Source: Bordetella sp. FB-8
GTDB taxonomy: Bacteria > Pseudomonadota > Gammaproteobacteria > Burkholderiales > Burkholderiaceae_B
Assembly (NCBI RefSeq): GCF_000382185.1
Contig: NZ_KB907784.1
Span: forward strand, 620,001 to 684,000
Direction: 5' to 3'
Length of the DNA: 64,000 nt
A program made the translations under genes and the position numbers. The notes under the pieces were generated by a model. The model was not told the origin of the DNA and did not search any database. It worked only from the letters and a program-made list of their open reading frames with translations. Below are positions 46,580-54,859 of this stretch, piece after piece. Within the stretch, counting starts at the first letter, position 1. Every line of letters starts with the position of its first letter.

Positions 46580-47542
46580 TCAGCTGCGGCTCCGGCGGCG
46601 CCAGGCCGCAAATTGAACGTTGGAAATCATGGTCACGAGGATCGCCGCGCCCGTGATGATGTCGAAAGTGAAGGCGTTGACACCGAGCAGCGTGAAACCG
46701 TCTTGCAAAATGCCAAGCACCGCGGCGCCGATCAGACCACCAAGAATCGTGCCGGATCCACCCATCAGCGAAGTGCCGCCGATCACGGCGGAGGCGATGG
46801 CAAGAAACATCACATTGGCTCCGCCCGCGTTCGGATCGATCGATGTAATGTGAAAGGCATTGAGAATGCCCGCGAAACCGGCAAGCGTGCTGCACAACAT
46901 GAAATTGCCGATCTTGACGCGACGGATATGGATGCCGGCCTCCGCCGAACCGCTGGGGTTACCGCCCACCGCCACGGTATGCAGACCCCAGCGCGTATGG
47001 CGAAGCACCACATGCATGACCATCGCGATTCCGAACGCCCACAGTATTTCGCTATATCCCCAGCCACCGAGCACGTTGCCAACGATGTCCGTAGGCGTGT
47101 TGATCGGAAAGCCATTGCTGATCGTCAATGTGAGTCCGTTGAACAACAGCATGGCGCCCAAGGTGGTGATGAATGAGGGCACGCCCAGGCGCACGGTAAT
47201 GAAGCCAATGCAAAAACCCAGCAGCGATACGATCAGCAGCGCGACGATGACACCGAAGATCACCGGCAGCCCCGCCAAAATGGCGTAATGCATGATGAAG
47301 GGCGTCAGTGCAAATATCTGTCCGCTGGACAGATCCACTTCGCCCGAGATGAGAAGCATGATCTCCCCGCAGGCAATCAGGGTCCAGGGCGCGAAGAACT
47401 GGCTTACCGTCTGCATGTTTGCATCGGTAAAGAAAGCGGGCGTCATGACCTGGAAGATAATGACCAAGGCGACGCCGACCAGCAGGACGCTTGTCTCGGG
47501 CTTGCGCAATAGCAAAGGTAGACTTCTGGAGAAAACTTTCAC
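46580..47542 (-). CDS. Sugar ABC transporter permease (RbsC family)
   Basis: 320 residues, about 8-10 hydrophobic segments. Family blocks: GEVDLSSGQIFALTPFI, LGVPSFITTLGAMLLFNGLTL, RHTRWGLHTVAVGGNPSGSAEAGIHI, and ASAVIGGTSLMGGSGTILGGLIGAAVLGILQDGFTLLGV. It forms the membrane channel of the arabinose-type importer. It ends next to the ATPase start. Confidence 0.92.
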   Translation of the reverse strand: MKVFSRSLPLLLRKPETSVLLVGVALVIIFQVMTPAFFTDANMQTVSQFFAPWTLIACGEIMLLISGEVDLSSGQIFALTPFIMHYAILAGLPVIFGVIVALLIVSLLGFCIGFITVRLGVPSFITTLGAMLLFNGLTLTISNGFPINTPTDIVGNVLGGWGYSEILWAFGIAMVMHVVLRHTRWGLHTVAVGGNPSGSAEAGIHIRRVKIGNFMLCSTLAGFAGILNAFHITSIDPNAGGANVMFLAIASAVIGGTSLMGGSGTILGGLIGAAVLGILQDGFTLLGVNAFTFDIITGAAILVTMISNVQFAAWRRRSRS

Positions 47543-47598
47543 GTTGTTCCATCCAAATATGAAGGCACCGGCATCCGCGGATGCCGGTCGACCCAGGA

Positions 47599-48696
47599 TC
47601 AGCCGACAATCGGACCCGAGCGCGGTACGATCTGCGCCTTGGAACCGTTGCCCTCATAGCGTGTGGACGTCTTGAGATAGGGGTCCACCGTCGTCTTGGT
47701 CACGAACTTCAAACCGGTATTGATATCGGCCGGGCCGGTCAAACCTCCCGAAGCCAGGTACATGACCATTTCCATCACCGTGTAGAACCCTTGCAGATAA
47801 GGTTGCTGGTCGATGGTGAAGTCCAGCACGGAGGAATGGATGTATTCCAGCGTGCGCGGGACAAGATCGAATCCGCCACCATGGATGCCCTTCTGGGTCA
47901 GGTGGAATTCCTGCATCGTCTGGCCAACGCACTGCGTGGAGCCTGCGTCAACCGCGAACATGCCCTTGACGTCTTGATGGCCAAGGTAATAGGCCTTGAT
48001 CTTGGGTAGCTCCACGTCGATCGTGGCGCCCGTTGCAATGGCATCGTACGTAATCGGCTTGCCTGAGGCTTTGATCGCGGCAATGGCGCCGTCGATACGA
48101 GGCTGTATGTTCAACTGACCCGGCGTGGCGATGAATAGTGCGACATGGCCGCTGCCGACCAGTTCGACGATCTTTTCCCCCATGTGATAGCCCGATTTGT
48201 AGAGATCCTGGCCGATATAGGCCAGTCGCTTGTTTCCGCTTGCGGCAGGGGCGTCGGCGTTGTAGGAGAAAACCGGAATGCCCGCCTTCAAGGCCGCCTC
48301 GGTGGGGCCGTTAAAGGCATTGGGATCGACGATGGCCACGCCGATGGCGTCGGCCTGGCCTGCGATGGCCGCATTCATCGCATTGACCATTTCCCCGACC
48401 ACGGCGGTCTCCGAACCCGTCCATTGATAGTCGCATCCGAACAGGGTGCACGCATCCTGGATGCCGTATCGTGTCGCGACAAAAAACGGATTGGTCGTGA
48501 CGTGGTTCACGAAAACCAGTTTCCAACGTTTGTGGGCAGGCAATACGGTGGCAGCCGTCTCGGCGGCCATGGCTGCTGCGGGCGCGCCGGCCATGGCCGC
48601 CACGCCTGCAGCAGCGGTCAACAGCGCGGGCCCTCCTTGCATCAGCAGACGGCGTTTGACGCTTTGCAAACCCTGCGGATCTTCCTTCTTTTCCAT
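47599..48696 (-). CDS. Sugar ABC transporter substrate-binding protein
   Basis: 365 residues. The N-terminus has KRRLLMQGGPALLTAAAGVAAM, with a basic start and hydrophobic core ending in AAAMAAE, a long signal peptide that could use the Sec or Tat route. The mature part is a periplasmic sugar-binding fold (VNHVTTNPFFVATRYGIQDACTLFGCDYQW, AIVDPNAFNGPTEAALKAGIPVFSYNADAP, GHVALFIATPGQLNIQPRIDGA). Expected ligand: L-arabinose or a related pentose. Confidence 0.9.
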   Translation of the reverse strand: MEKKEDPQGLQSVKRRLLMQGGPALLTAAAGVAAMAGAPAAAMAAETAATVLPAHKRWKLVFVNHVTTNPFFVATRYGIQDACTLFGCDYQWTGSETAVVGEMVNAMNAAIAGQADAIGVAIVDPNAFNGPTEAALKAGIPVFSYNADAPAASGNKRLAYIGQDLYKSGYHMGEKIVELVGSGHVALFIATPGQLNIQPRIDGAIAAIKASGKPITYDAIATGATIDVELPKIKAYYLGHQDVKGMFAVDAGSTQCVGQTMQEFHLTQKGIHGGGFDLVPRTLEYIHSSVLDFTIDQQPYLQGFYTVMEMVMYLASGGLTGPADINTGLKFVTKTTVDPYLKTSTRYEGNGSKAQIVPRSGPIVG

Positions 48697-48752
48697 GATG
48701 CGATGTCTCCTGAGATTTTTATTAATAGTCCTGCTCTTGCCTCACTGCATCT

Positions 48753-48791
48753 TACGTATCGGTCGATATAAATCAAATGCTTAATATCGAC
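48753..48791. promoter_or_regulatory. Operator-like motif upstream of the sugar importer
   Basis: TACGTATCGGTCG (48753-48765) is repeated exactly at 51866-51878 just before the LysR gene. Overlapping it is a perfect inverted repeat GTCGATAT - 14 bases - ATATCGAC (48762-48791) with 22-base centre spacing, two helical turns. It lies 57-95 bases before the binding-protein start. Confidence 0.6.
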
Positions 48792-48841
48792 GAATCAATA
48801 CCAATTCTGCTATCCATTCTTTTCATGTGAATGAGGGCCTG

Positions 48842-48996
48842 TTAACGCGAAAAGGAGCCGCGCATGAGCCTCCCCAAACGGGCCTGGCAAGGCGCCAAGC
48901 GCAGGCGTAGCGGGACGACGGCGAGCATCGGCAACGCAGCCAGGCGCGCTTTGAGATGCTCGCCCTTCGGGCTGGCTGGCAATCGCGCGGCAGGCC
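48842..48996. other. Non-coding G+C-rich spacer, repeat-like
   Basis: No gene is seen. The stretch carries several foldback pieces (for example GGGCCTGGCAAGGCGCC and CGCCCTTCGGGC) and resembles dispersed intergenic repeats of Bordetella-type genomes. It separates the lactonase end from the binding-protein promoter. Confidence 0.3.
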
Positions 48997-49872
48997 CTAA
49001 CCGGAGAAAGCCGGACACGGCATCCCTTTGACGCCGGGTATCACCGAAAACAAACTTCCTGCCAGAGGTTCCTGCATGCGCTGCGCTGCGCTCAACCCGA
49101 TTGCAGCGCTGGTGATAAACAAAGTGTCCAGTTGCTCGCCGCCAAAGCAGCAGCTGGTGACTTGGGATACCGGCAAGGACACGGCGCAGTCGAAGATGCC
49201 GTCGGCGGTGAACCGGCTGACCCGCCCGCCGCCCCAGTGGGCGACCCACAGTCCGCCCTTGGCATCCACGGTCATGCCGTCGGGGAAACCATCCGCTTGC
49301 GCAAAGCGGATAAAAGACTGGCGCGGCCCCAGCGTGCCGTCGGCGTGACGAACATGACGATAGATCGTGCGCGCGGCGGAATCGGTGTGATAGAGATATC
49401 GTCCGTCCGGCGCGATAGCCGGACCGTTGGCGACGGTGTAGCCTGTATCGACGCGTTCGACGGAGAAATCAGGCAACAATCGATACAAGCTGCCGCTGGG
49501 CGCAATTTCGCTATCGTCCATGGTTCCGAACCAGATCGTGCCATTGGCGTCTGTCTTCGCATCATTGAGGCGATTGCCAGGCAGTTCAGGCTCGATCCGG
49601 ACACGCGATGTAAAGCACAGCTGCGGCTCCACTTGCAAAATGCCGATCTCGCTCGAGAGGCCTGCAATCCAGCCGTTCGAACGCCGAGGCAGCACCCATG
49701 CCAACCTGTCATGCAGCACCCATCGCCGCACCGCCTCCTCGCCGGGGATATAGCGGTTCAGCCGCCTGCCCTTGATATCAACCCAATAAAGCACCTGCTC
49801 GCGCACATGCCAGACAGGGCCTTCACCGAGCAGGGCGCCCGCCGGATCGCAAAGGCGGACGGCGGCGCCCAT
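48997..49872 (-). CDS. SMP-30/gluconolactonase family sugar lactonase
   Basis: About 291 residues: LLGEGPVWHVREQVLYWVDIKG, NRLNDAKTDANGTIWFGTMD, YTVANGPAIAPDGRYLYHTDSAARTIYRH and FPDGMTVDAKGGLWVAHWGGGRVSRF. These carry the metal ligands (Glu, Asn, Asp) of the six-bladed propeller. It would hydrolyse L-arabino-lactone to L-arabonate. The start is either ATG 49872, one base after the SDR stop, or ATG 49890, overlapping it. Confidence 0.88.
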   Translation of the reverse strand: MGAAVRLCDPAGALLGEGPVWHVREQVLYWVDIKGRRLNRYIPGEEAVRRWVLHDRLAWVLPRRSNGWIAGLSSEIGILQVEPQLCFTSRVRIEPELPGNRLNDAKTDANGTIWFGTMDDSEIAPSGSLYRLLPDFSVERVDTGYTVANGPAIAPDGRYLYHTDSAARTIYRHVRHADGTLGPRQSFIRFAQADGFPDGMTVDAKGGLWVAHWGGGRVSRFTADGIFDCAVSLPVSQVTSCCFGGEQLDTLFITSAAIGLSAAQRMQEPLAGSLFSVIPGVKGMPCPAFSG

Positions 49873-49873
49873 G

Positions 49874-50647
49874 TCAGATCCAGCCGCCATCGACTATGAA
49901 CTCCTGCGCCGTACAAGCCGCGCTATCGTCAGCTGCAAGAAAGAGGGCCATGGCAGCGAGATGATCGGGCATTACCCAGTCGGAAATGCACTGCTGGCCG
50001 GCACGTTCGGCGTCGGCTTCGGGCGTCACCCAAAGCGTCTTCTGGCGTTCGGTTAGAACCCAACCCGGAATGATGGTGTTGACGCGGACCTTGTAAGGTC
50101 CGAGATCGCGTGCCAGGCCGCGTGTCAACCCGTGGACTGCCGCTTTCGCTGCAGTGTAGGCAGGCATGCCCCCCTGGCCTTTCTTCCAGGAGACGGAACC
50201 AAAATTGATGATGCAGCCGGCTCGACGAGCCTTCATCGCCGGCGCGACCGCCTGGGCCGTAAAGAATTGCGGCCTCAGATTGATCGCCATCCGGTCGTCC
50301 CAGAACTCCGGTGTCACGTCTTCGATCTTGTGGCGCTGGTCATTGGCGGCGTTGTTGACGAGCACGTCGATATCGCCAAGCTGCGCCTGCGTCTGAGCGA
50401 TGCTCTCGCGCAAAGCGGCGATGTCACGAATGTCGCAAGAGAAGAACAAGGGTTCGCGTCCAGTCTCTTTGCCGATCTGCTCGACCAGAGCAAGGCTTGC
50501 TTCTTGCGCAATATCGACGAAGGCGACCTTCGCGCCCTGCGCAGCAAAGCCGGCTGTCAGCGAGGCGCCGATACCGGTTCCCCCACCGGTGATGTAGACA
50601 ACGCGGTCCTTCAGGCTGGGATAAGACGCCGTCAGAATTTTGCTCAT
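49874..50647 (-). CDS. SDR-family sugar dehydrogenase, probable L-arabinose 1-dehydrogenase
   Basis: 257 residues. Cofactor motif YITGGGTGIGASL, VLVNNAANDQRH (NNA motif), catalytic Ser in NFGSVSWKKGQGG, and the YTAAK active-site Tyr-Lys pair. The acidic residue at the end of the second strand (FVDIAQE) suggests NAD preference. By position it would oxidise the sugar to the lactone at the head of the pathway. Confidence 0.88.
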   Translation of the reverse strand: MSKILTASYPSLKDRVVYITGGGTGIGASLTAGFAAQGAKVAFVDIAQEASLALVEQIGKETGREPLFFSCDIRDIAALRESIAQTQAQLGDIDVLVNNAANDQRHKIEDVTPEFWDDRMAINLRPQFFTAQAVAPAMKARRAGCIINFGSVSWKKGQGGMPAYTAAKAAVHGLTRGLARDLGPYKVRVNTIIPGWVLTERQKTLWVTPEADAERAGQQCISDWVMPDHLAAMALFLAADDSAACTAQEFIVDGGWI

Positions 50648-50773
50648 TACCTCTCCTTTTTATGGCGTTTCAAGCCATTTACGCCGTTGCGGCGCCGTTC
50701 GAATTTTTTACTCTGCTCGCGCATTTTCGGTACATATGCGGACATCGCCGCACATGCCGCTCGCCCATGCGAT

Positions 50774-51847
50774 TCAAGCCGATGAAGGCAGCGACCGGAA
50801 ATCGGTCTGGAATTTTTTCGGATGTCGGCGTTTAGCCAGTCTAAGGATGGCCTCGCGCATCACCTGGGCTCCGGGTGAAAGGGGGCGATCCGAGGCAGTC
50901 AGCAACCCATACGGCTGAAGGACCATGCGTTCGGAAAATGGCAGCATGCACAAGCGGTTCGTACCGGTCATGAGTTTCGCGACATTCCATTCCAGCGACG
51001 TGATGGCATCGGACTGGTTGACCATGATGAGCGACATGATCGCCGAGGTAGAGTTGACGATGGACGCGGGCATCGGCACACCTGCGGCCAGATACACCTG
51101 TTCTATTTTCTGCCGCAGCGGCGTGCCACGGGGCTGCAGAACCCATGGCCATTGCGCCAGCTCGGCCAAACCCACGGTTGTCTTGCCGGCCAAGGGATGC
51201 GTCTCGCGGCAAAGCAGGTAAAGCTCCTCGCCCCATAGTTCCTGGTATGTGAATTGCCTAGGATCGAGATCAGAGGGTATGCGCGCCAGCGCGAAATCGA
51301 TCTCGCCTTCCAGCAGTTTGGGCGCCAGCACATCGCTGATTTCGTGTTCGACGGTGATGTGAAGTCCTGGGTGTTGCGCGCGCACCTCCTCGATCGCATC
51401 TACGAGCAGCTCGATCATCGGCGCCATTACCGTACCGATGGTGACCATGCCAGTCTGGCCTTGGGTAAAAGCATTTATCTCCGTGGCCGCCTGGGTCAAT
51501 GTGCGCAGCGCCATGCCGGCGTTACGGATGAGAATTTCGCCCTGTACCGTGGGTATCAATCCACGCGGCTGTCGCTCGAAAAGCGGTTGGCCGAAGATGG
51601 CTTCGACTTCGGAAAGCAGCCTCGATGCGGCTGGCTGGGATATGTTCATCCGCTCTGCCGCGCGGTGCAGATTGCGCTGTTCGTCGATGATCAAAAGCAA
51701 TTGCAAATGGCGCAATTTCAGCCGCGAACGCAAAAACCAATCCACTTTCAGGCCATGCGGCATGGCCTTGATTTCCTCCCCGGCGCCCGGGGAAGACTTG
51801 CTTTTATCGAGGGAGCCCGGGTTGAGGATGGACGTTTCATCACGCAT
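50774..51847 (-). CDS. LysR-type regulator of the sugar cluster (GbpR-like)
   Basis: 357 residues with a 36-residue leader before the helix-turn-helix (LKLRHLQLLLIIDEQRNLHRAAERMNISQPAASRLLSEVEAIFGQPLFER). The effector domain follows (GMVTIGTVMAPMIELLVDAIEEV). The layout is that of GbpR/galactose-binding-protein regulators, which respond to sugars. A GAGG box six bases before ATG 51847 supports this start. It lies at the head of the minus-strand cluster. Confidence 0.9.
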   Translation of the reverse strand: MRDETSILNPGSLDKSKSSPGAGEEIKAMPHGLKVDWFLRSRLKLRHLQLLLIIDEQRNLHRAAERMNISQPAASRLLSEVEAIFGQPLFERQPRGLIPTVQGEILIRNAGMALRTLTQAATEINAFTQGQTGMVTIGTVMAPMIELLVDAIEEVRAQHPGLHITVEHEISDVLAPKLLEGEIDFALARIPSDLDPRQFTYQELWGEELYLLCRETHPLAGKTTVGLAELAQWPWVLQPRGTPLRQKIEQVYLAAGVPMPASIVNSTSAIMSLIMVNQSDAITSLEWNVAKLMTGTNRLCMLPFSERMVLQPYGLLTASDRPLSPGAQVMREAILRLAKRRHPKKFQTDFRSLPSSA

Positions 51848-51865
51848 GCTTTGCCTCTACCTCTC

Positions 51866-51878
51866 TACGTATCGGTCG
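51866..51878. promoter_or_regulatory. Operator-like motif before the LysR gene
   Basis: TACGTATCGGTCG, identical to 48753-48765, 19 bases before the lysR start. A related TATCGGTCGAT occurs at 52112-52122. Confidence 0.55.
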
Positions 51879-52383
51879 CGCCAGTTCAACCGAACGTGCA
51901 TCGTGGACAAAGACAATGGAACGTGCTGGGCACCGCCGATTGAACGGACCATCATGTGTGTGTCTCCTGACCGGTCGGTTTGAATGTGCCAGCTTGATGT
52001 GCCATCCCGTCGCATTCGCAGTGCCCGGGTGGCGGATGGATGCCGCTTATCGTAAGTCGCGTGATTGATGTGCGCAAATTGATTTATTTGCCGTATTGAT
52101 ATTTGAATTGATATCGGTCGATGCGGCTTTCGCTTTCGGCAATCCGGCCTGAGGCGGATTGTTCAGCGGCCACCCAATAGCTCCCGCAATCGACCTTGCG
52201 GCGCCCCGATGTGCTCCCAAGCCAGGGCTTTCCAAGGCATGTCGAGTTCTTCGGCCAGACCGTACGCGTAGCCCGCCTGCGGGGCGTAGTGACTCGGATT
52301 CCTCTACACGCTGATTGCTGGCCAATCAAGAATCTACAGAATCAAAAAAAATACTAATAAATGATATTTTTTTAAGTAATCTT
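51879..52383. other. Junction region upstream of the sugar cluster
   Basis: About 500 bases with no intact gene. It holds a third TATCGGTCGAT motif (52112-52122), and a fragment encoding AYGLAEELDMPWKALAWEH on the minus strand (52200-52270) that matches the AbiEi-like protein at 54067. An AT-rich stretch at 52330-52380 precedes the fic stop. Confidence 0.6.
52211..52267. repeat. 57-bp direct repeat, left copy (AbiEi-like fragment)
   Basis: Identical to 54148-54204 at 56 of 57 bases and in the same orientation. It encodes part of the AbiEi-like C-terminal domain on the minus strand. Sequence on both sides diverges. The two copies flank the complete fic gene. Confidence 0.85.
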
Positions 52384-53895
52384 CTACGCTCGTTTGTCGA
52401 TGTATTGAGCGAAATTACGGGCGACGACCTCCTCGACACGCGTCACCTGCTCATCGGTGAGTTCCTCAACAAAGTTGCGCTTGCGCCGAGACAACGCGCC
52501 GTGGCCTTGCACGATGATGTCAATGAGCGAATTCAGTTTCGATTGACGCATGTCCAGCCAAGTTTCGAGTTCACGCACTGCCTGGTCATGGCTGCGGAGA
52601 TAGTCCACTTCGGAAACCAAGTCTTCCTCTACGCAAAGCTTGCAGCACTGGAGCACGAATTCGCATATCTCGGTGGCGTCAAAGTAAGCGTATAGCCACA
52701 ATGGCTGGGGTGACCTAACACGAAGCGTGGCGCTGTCGCTGTCCAGCTGGTAGTTCAATAGCGACGTGCGAGGCTTCGAGTAGGCTTTCAGCAAAGCAGA
52801 GTAACGGTCTAGCTGCTTGAGCATGCGGGCCGAAAGAGGCAAAACTAGGCCAGCCGGCGTAAATCCTGACTGGCGCAGAACGTGGTGCAGGAGAAAGCGG
52901 TGCAGCCGTCCGTTACCGTCGAAGAACGGATGCACGAAGACCAAGCCGAAGGCGGCACAGGTAGCGGCCACTACCGGGTCGAGCACCCCTTCCGCAGCGT
53001 ACGCCGCCACCCGACCAACCGCGTCCATCATGGGCCGCACTAGTTCAGCCGGTGGCGGAATAAAGTCGGCAATATTGCGCAATCGTCCAGGGCGCGACAG
53101 CCAGTTCTGAGACGCTCGATAACCGAACTCAGCGCTCAGCGGCATCACAATGAGATTCTGCCAGCCACATAGCATCTCTTCACTGAGGTTGCCCGGCTCG
53201 CCGGCCGCTTCAAGCAGGTGCCTGAATTTGGCGGCACGATTATTGTCTGGCACCTCGTCCTCGATGCCATAGGTTGAGCGGGTTTCGGAAAGGTACAGAT
53301 AATCCACAGCCCGACTGAGCATCTCCGGTTCAATGGCGTCCATTGCCATAGCAACCTTGGCGCGCAGGTCTTCGGCCAGCAGCTCCTGAAGCGCTTCAGT
53401 CTTGCGTACTAGCGGGCTGAACTCGCGGCTCCCGAGCAGGTTATTGACTACCGCGAACTGCGGGCTGGACGTTTCCGGCCCGACCAGGTACGTATCGGCG
53501 TTCAGCAAGCGCACGCGCGGAGCCCCGGGTGGTGCCCGATACGCAAAGTCCGCACCAGCCAGCCAGTGAGCCAGGTATCCCGCTTGGCGAGCGTAGCTGG
53601 ACGTTGGTCGACTGGTCAGCCATTCCTGGATGTCAGTGAGAACCTGACGATGCTCAAAAAGCGCTCCTAGCACTGTCAAGTTCAGGTGCTCACGCTTTAG
53701 CGCGAAAGTAAGCTGCTCTACCGTCGATTGTTCCGCGGACACGCGGCCGCGAGGCAATTCAATGCGTTCTGTGCCGACGACCGTCTGGGTGCGAGTCTCA
53801 GTTGCTCGCTCACCCAGCCAAAAGGTCTGGCGCAGCGGCGGCACCGTCAAGTTGAAGCGGGCAATGAGCGCGTTGTAACCCAGCGGAGTAGCCAT
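52384..53895 (-). CDS. fic: Fic-domain protein (probable AMP transferase)
   Basis: 503 residues. The Fic active site is intact: FVHPFFDGNGRLHRFLLHHVL, with the catalytic His and GNGRxxR. A TYGIED stretch near residue 215 resembles the inhibitory (S/T)xxxE helix motif. The C-terminal third (CEFVLQCCKLCVEEDLVSEVDYLRSHDQAVRELETWLDMRQSKLNSLIDIIVQGHG...) may form a winged helix or coiled coil. Fic enzymes usually transfer AMP to protein hydroxyls. G+C is lower than in flanking core genes, fitting acquisition. Its 3' end is duplicated at 42683. Confidence 0.9.
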   Translation of the reverse strand: MATPLGYNALIARFNLTVPPLRQTFWLGERATETRTQTVVGTERIELPRGRVSAEQSTVEQLTFALKREHLNLTVLGALFEHRQVLTDIQEWLTSRPTSSYARQAGYLAHWLAGADFAYRAPPGAPRVRLLNADTYLVGPETSSPQFAVVNNLLGSREFSPLVRKTEALQELLAEDLRAKVAMAMDAIEPEMLSRAVDYLYLSETRSTYGIEDEVPDNNRAAKFRHLLEAAGEPGNLSEEMLCGWQNLIVMPLSAEFGYRASQNWLSRPGRLRNIADFIPPPAELVRPMMDAVGRVAAYAAEGVLDPVVAATCAAFGLVFVHPFFDGNGRLHRFLLHHVLRQSGFTPAGLVLPLSARMLKQLDRYSALLKAYSKPRTSLLNYQLDSDSATLRVRSPQPLWLYAYFDATEICEFVLQCCKLCVEEDLVSEVDYLRSHDQAVRELETWLDMRQSKLNSLIDIIVQGHGALSRRKRNFVEELTDEQVTRVEEVVARNFAQYIDKRA

Positions 53896-54066
53896 TATCG
53901 GGCTGAGAAAATTTCTACGGAATTTAAATTTATTCTATTTTTCGTATTTTATCTGTAAAAAACTCTATTTCCGACCCGTACAGACAAAAAACCTATGCAT
54001 CGGCGTTTAACAAGTATGGCCATCGGCCAGAGGCAGAGACAATGAATACGTTTGGACGTTCTTGGT

Positions 54067-54498
54067 TCATTGCGGTCCCCTCAAATCCAGACGCATGCCG
54101 CTCTTGCTGACCGACACCCATCGTTTGCCATCGCCCAGTCTTACACAGTGCTCCCAGGCCAGGGCTTTCCAAGGCATGTCGAGTTCTTCGGCCAGACCGT
54201 ACGCCAACCGAACCACTTTGATGCGAGTGAGATGGGTGAACAATTCCTCCAGCACCGGCATGCAGGGTGAACGGATGCTTTCGACAAGGTGACGCGCCTC
54301 CTCAAGCTCCTGCCGCTTGCCAACATCGCTCAACAGTTCCAATAGCGCACGCTCCAACACAGAAACTAATGCGTTGGAACGGCCGGTAGGCAGCGGAGCA
54401 AGCCCTATGTCCGCAGGCATCGTGTCATCAAAGATAGGCGTACTCTGATAGTGACATGCGGGTGGAGTTCGATTCAGATGGTGCAGCGGTATGCACAT
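54067..54498 (-). pseudogene. AbiEi-like antitoxin/regulator, N-terminally truncated
   Basis: Up to 143 residues. The match to the AbiEi C-terminal domain is clear from LERALLELLSDVGKRQELEEARHLVES through LFTHLTRIKVVRLAYGLAEELDMPWKALAWEH to GDGKRWVSVSKSGMRLDL. A complete AbiEi has about 250 residues with an N-terminal winged helix; here a stop codon directly precedes the first ATG, so the DNA-binding part is gone. It lies 171 bases upstream of fic on the same strand. Confidence 0.65.
54148..54204. repeat. 57-bp direct repeat, right copy
   Basis: Partner of 52211-52267. It lies inside the AbiEi-like frame. Confidence 0.85.
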
Positions 54499-54587
54499 CT
54501 AAGCCCGGCCAACCTAGCGGATCACGCGAGGACGATTGACACGGTCGTGAAGTCCACGGCACGTTTGCGCCACAGCGGCACGCCAGA

Positions 54588-54617
54588 AACAAAAACGCCA
54601 CCTGCGAAGGTGGCGTT
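54588..54617 (-). terminator. Terminator of tRNA-Lys
   Basis: AACGCCACCT/AGGTGGCGTT form a perfect 10-bp stem with a 4-base loop. On the minus strand the stem is followed by TTTGTTTC. It lies 27 bases beyond the tRNA 3' end. Confidence 0.88.
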
Positions 54618-54643
54618 AAGTACCTGAGTAATCAGGAGAATTC

Positions 54644-54719
54644 TGGTGGGCTGTGAGTGGCTCGAACACTCGACCTACGGATTAAGAGTCCGCTGCTCTA
54701 CCAACTGAGCTAACAGCCC
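54644..54719 (-). tRNA. tRNA-Lys (CTT)
   Basis: 76 bases including an encoded CCA. Acceptor GGGCTGT/ACAGCCC, D-arm with AGCTCAGTTGGTAGAGC, anticodon loop with CTT flanked by ACT and AAT, and T-arm GAGTG-TTCGAGC-CACTC all fold. tRNA genes are common integration sites; the 3' end points to the fic/AbiEi side. I found no second copy of the tRNA 3' end in the window. Confidence 0.97.
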
Positions 54720-54859
54720 GCGTGATTTTTTCGCTCTTTAGCCGCAAGAATTATTTTGCGTAAAGAACTACACATAAAAAAGCGAAGACAGCAATTATAT
54801 ATATTTTTTCCAATCCAAGTCAAACCCAGGCCGCCATCCCGGCTAAGGCTCGATGATAT

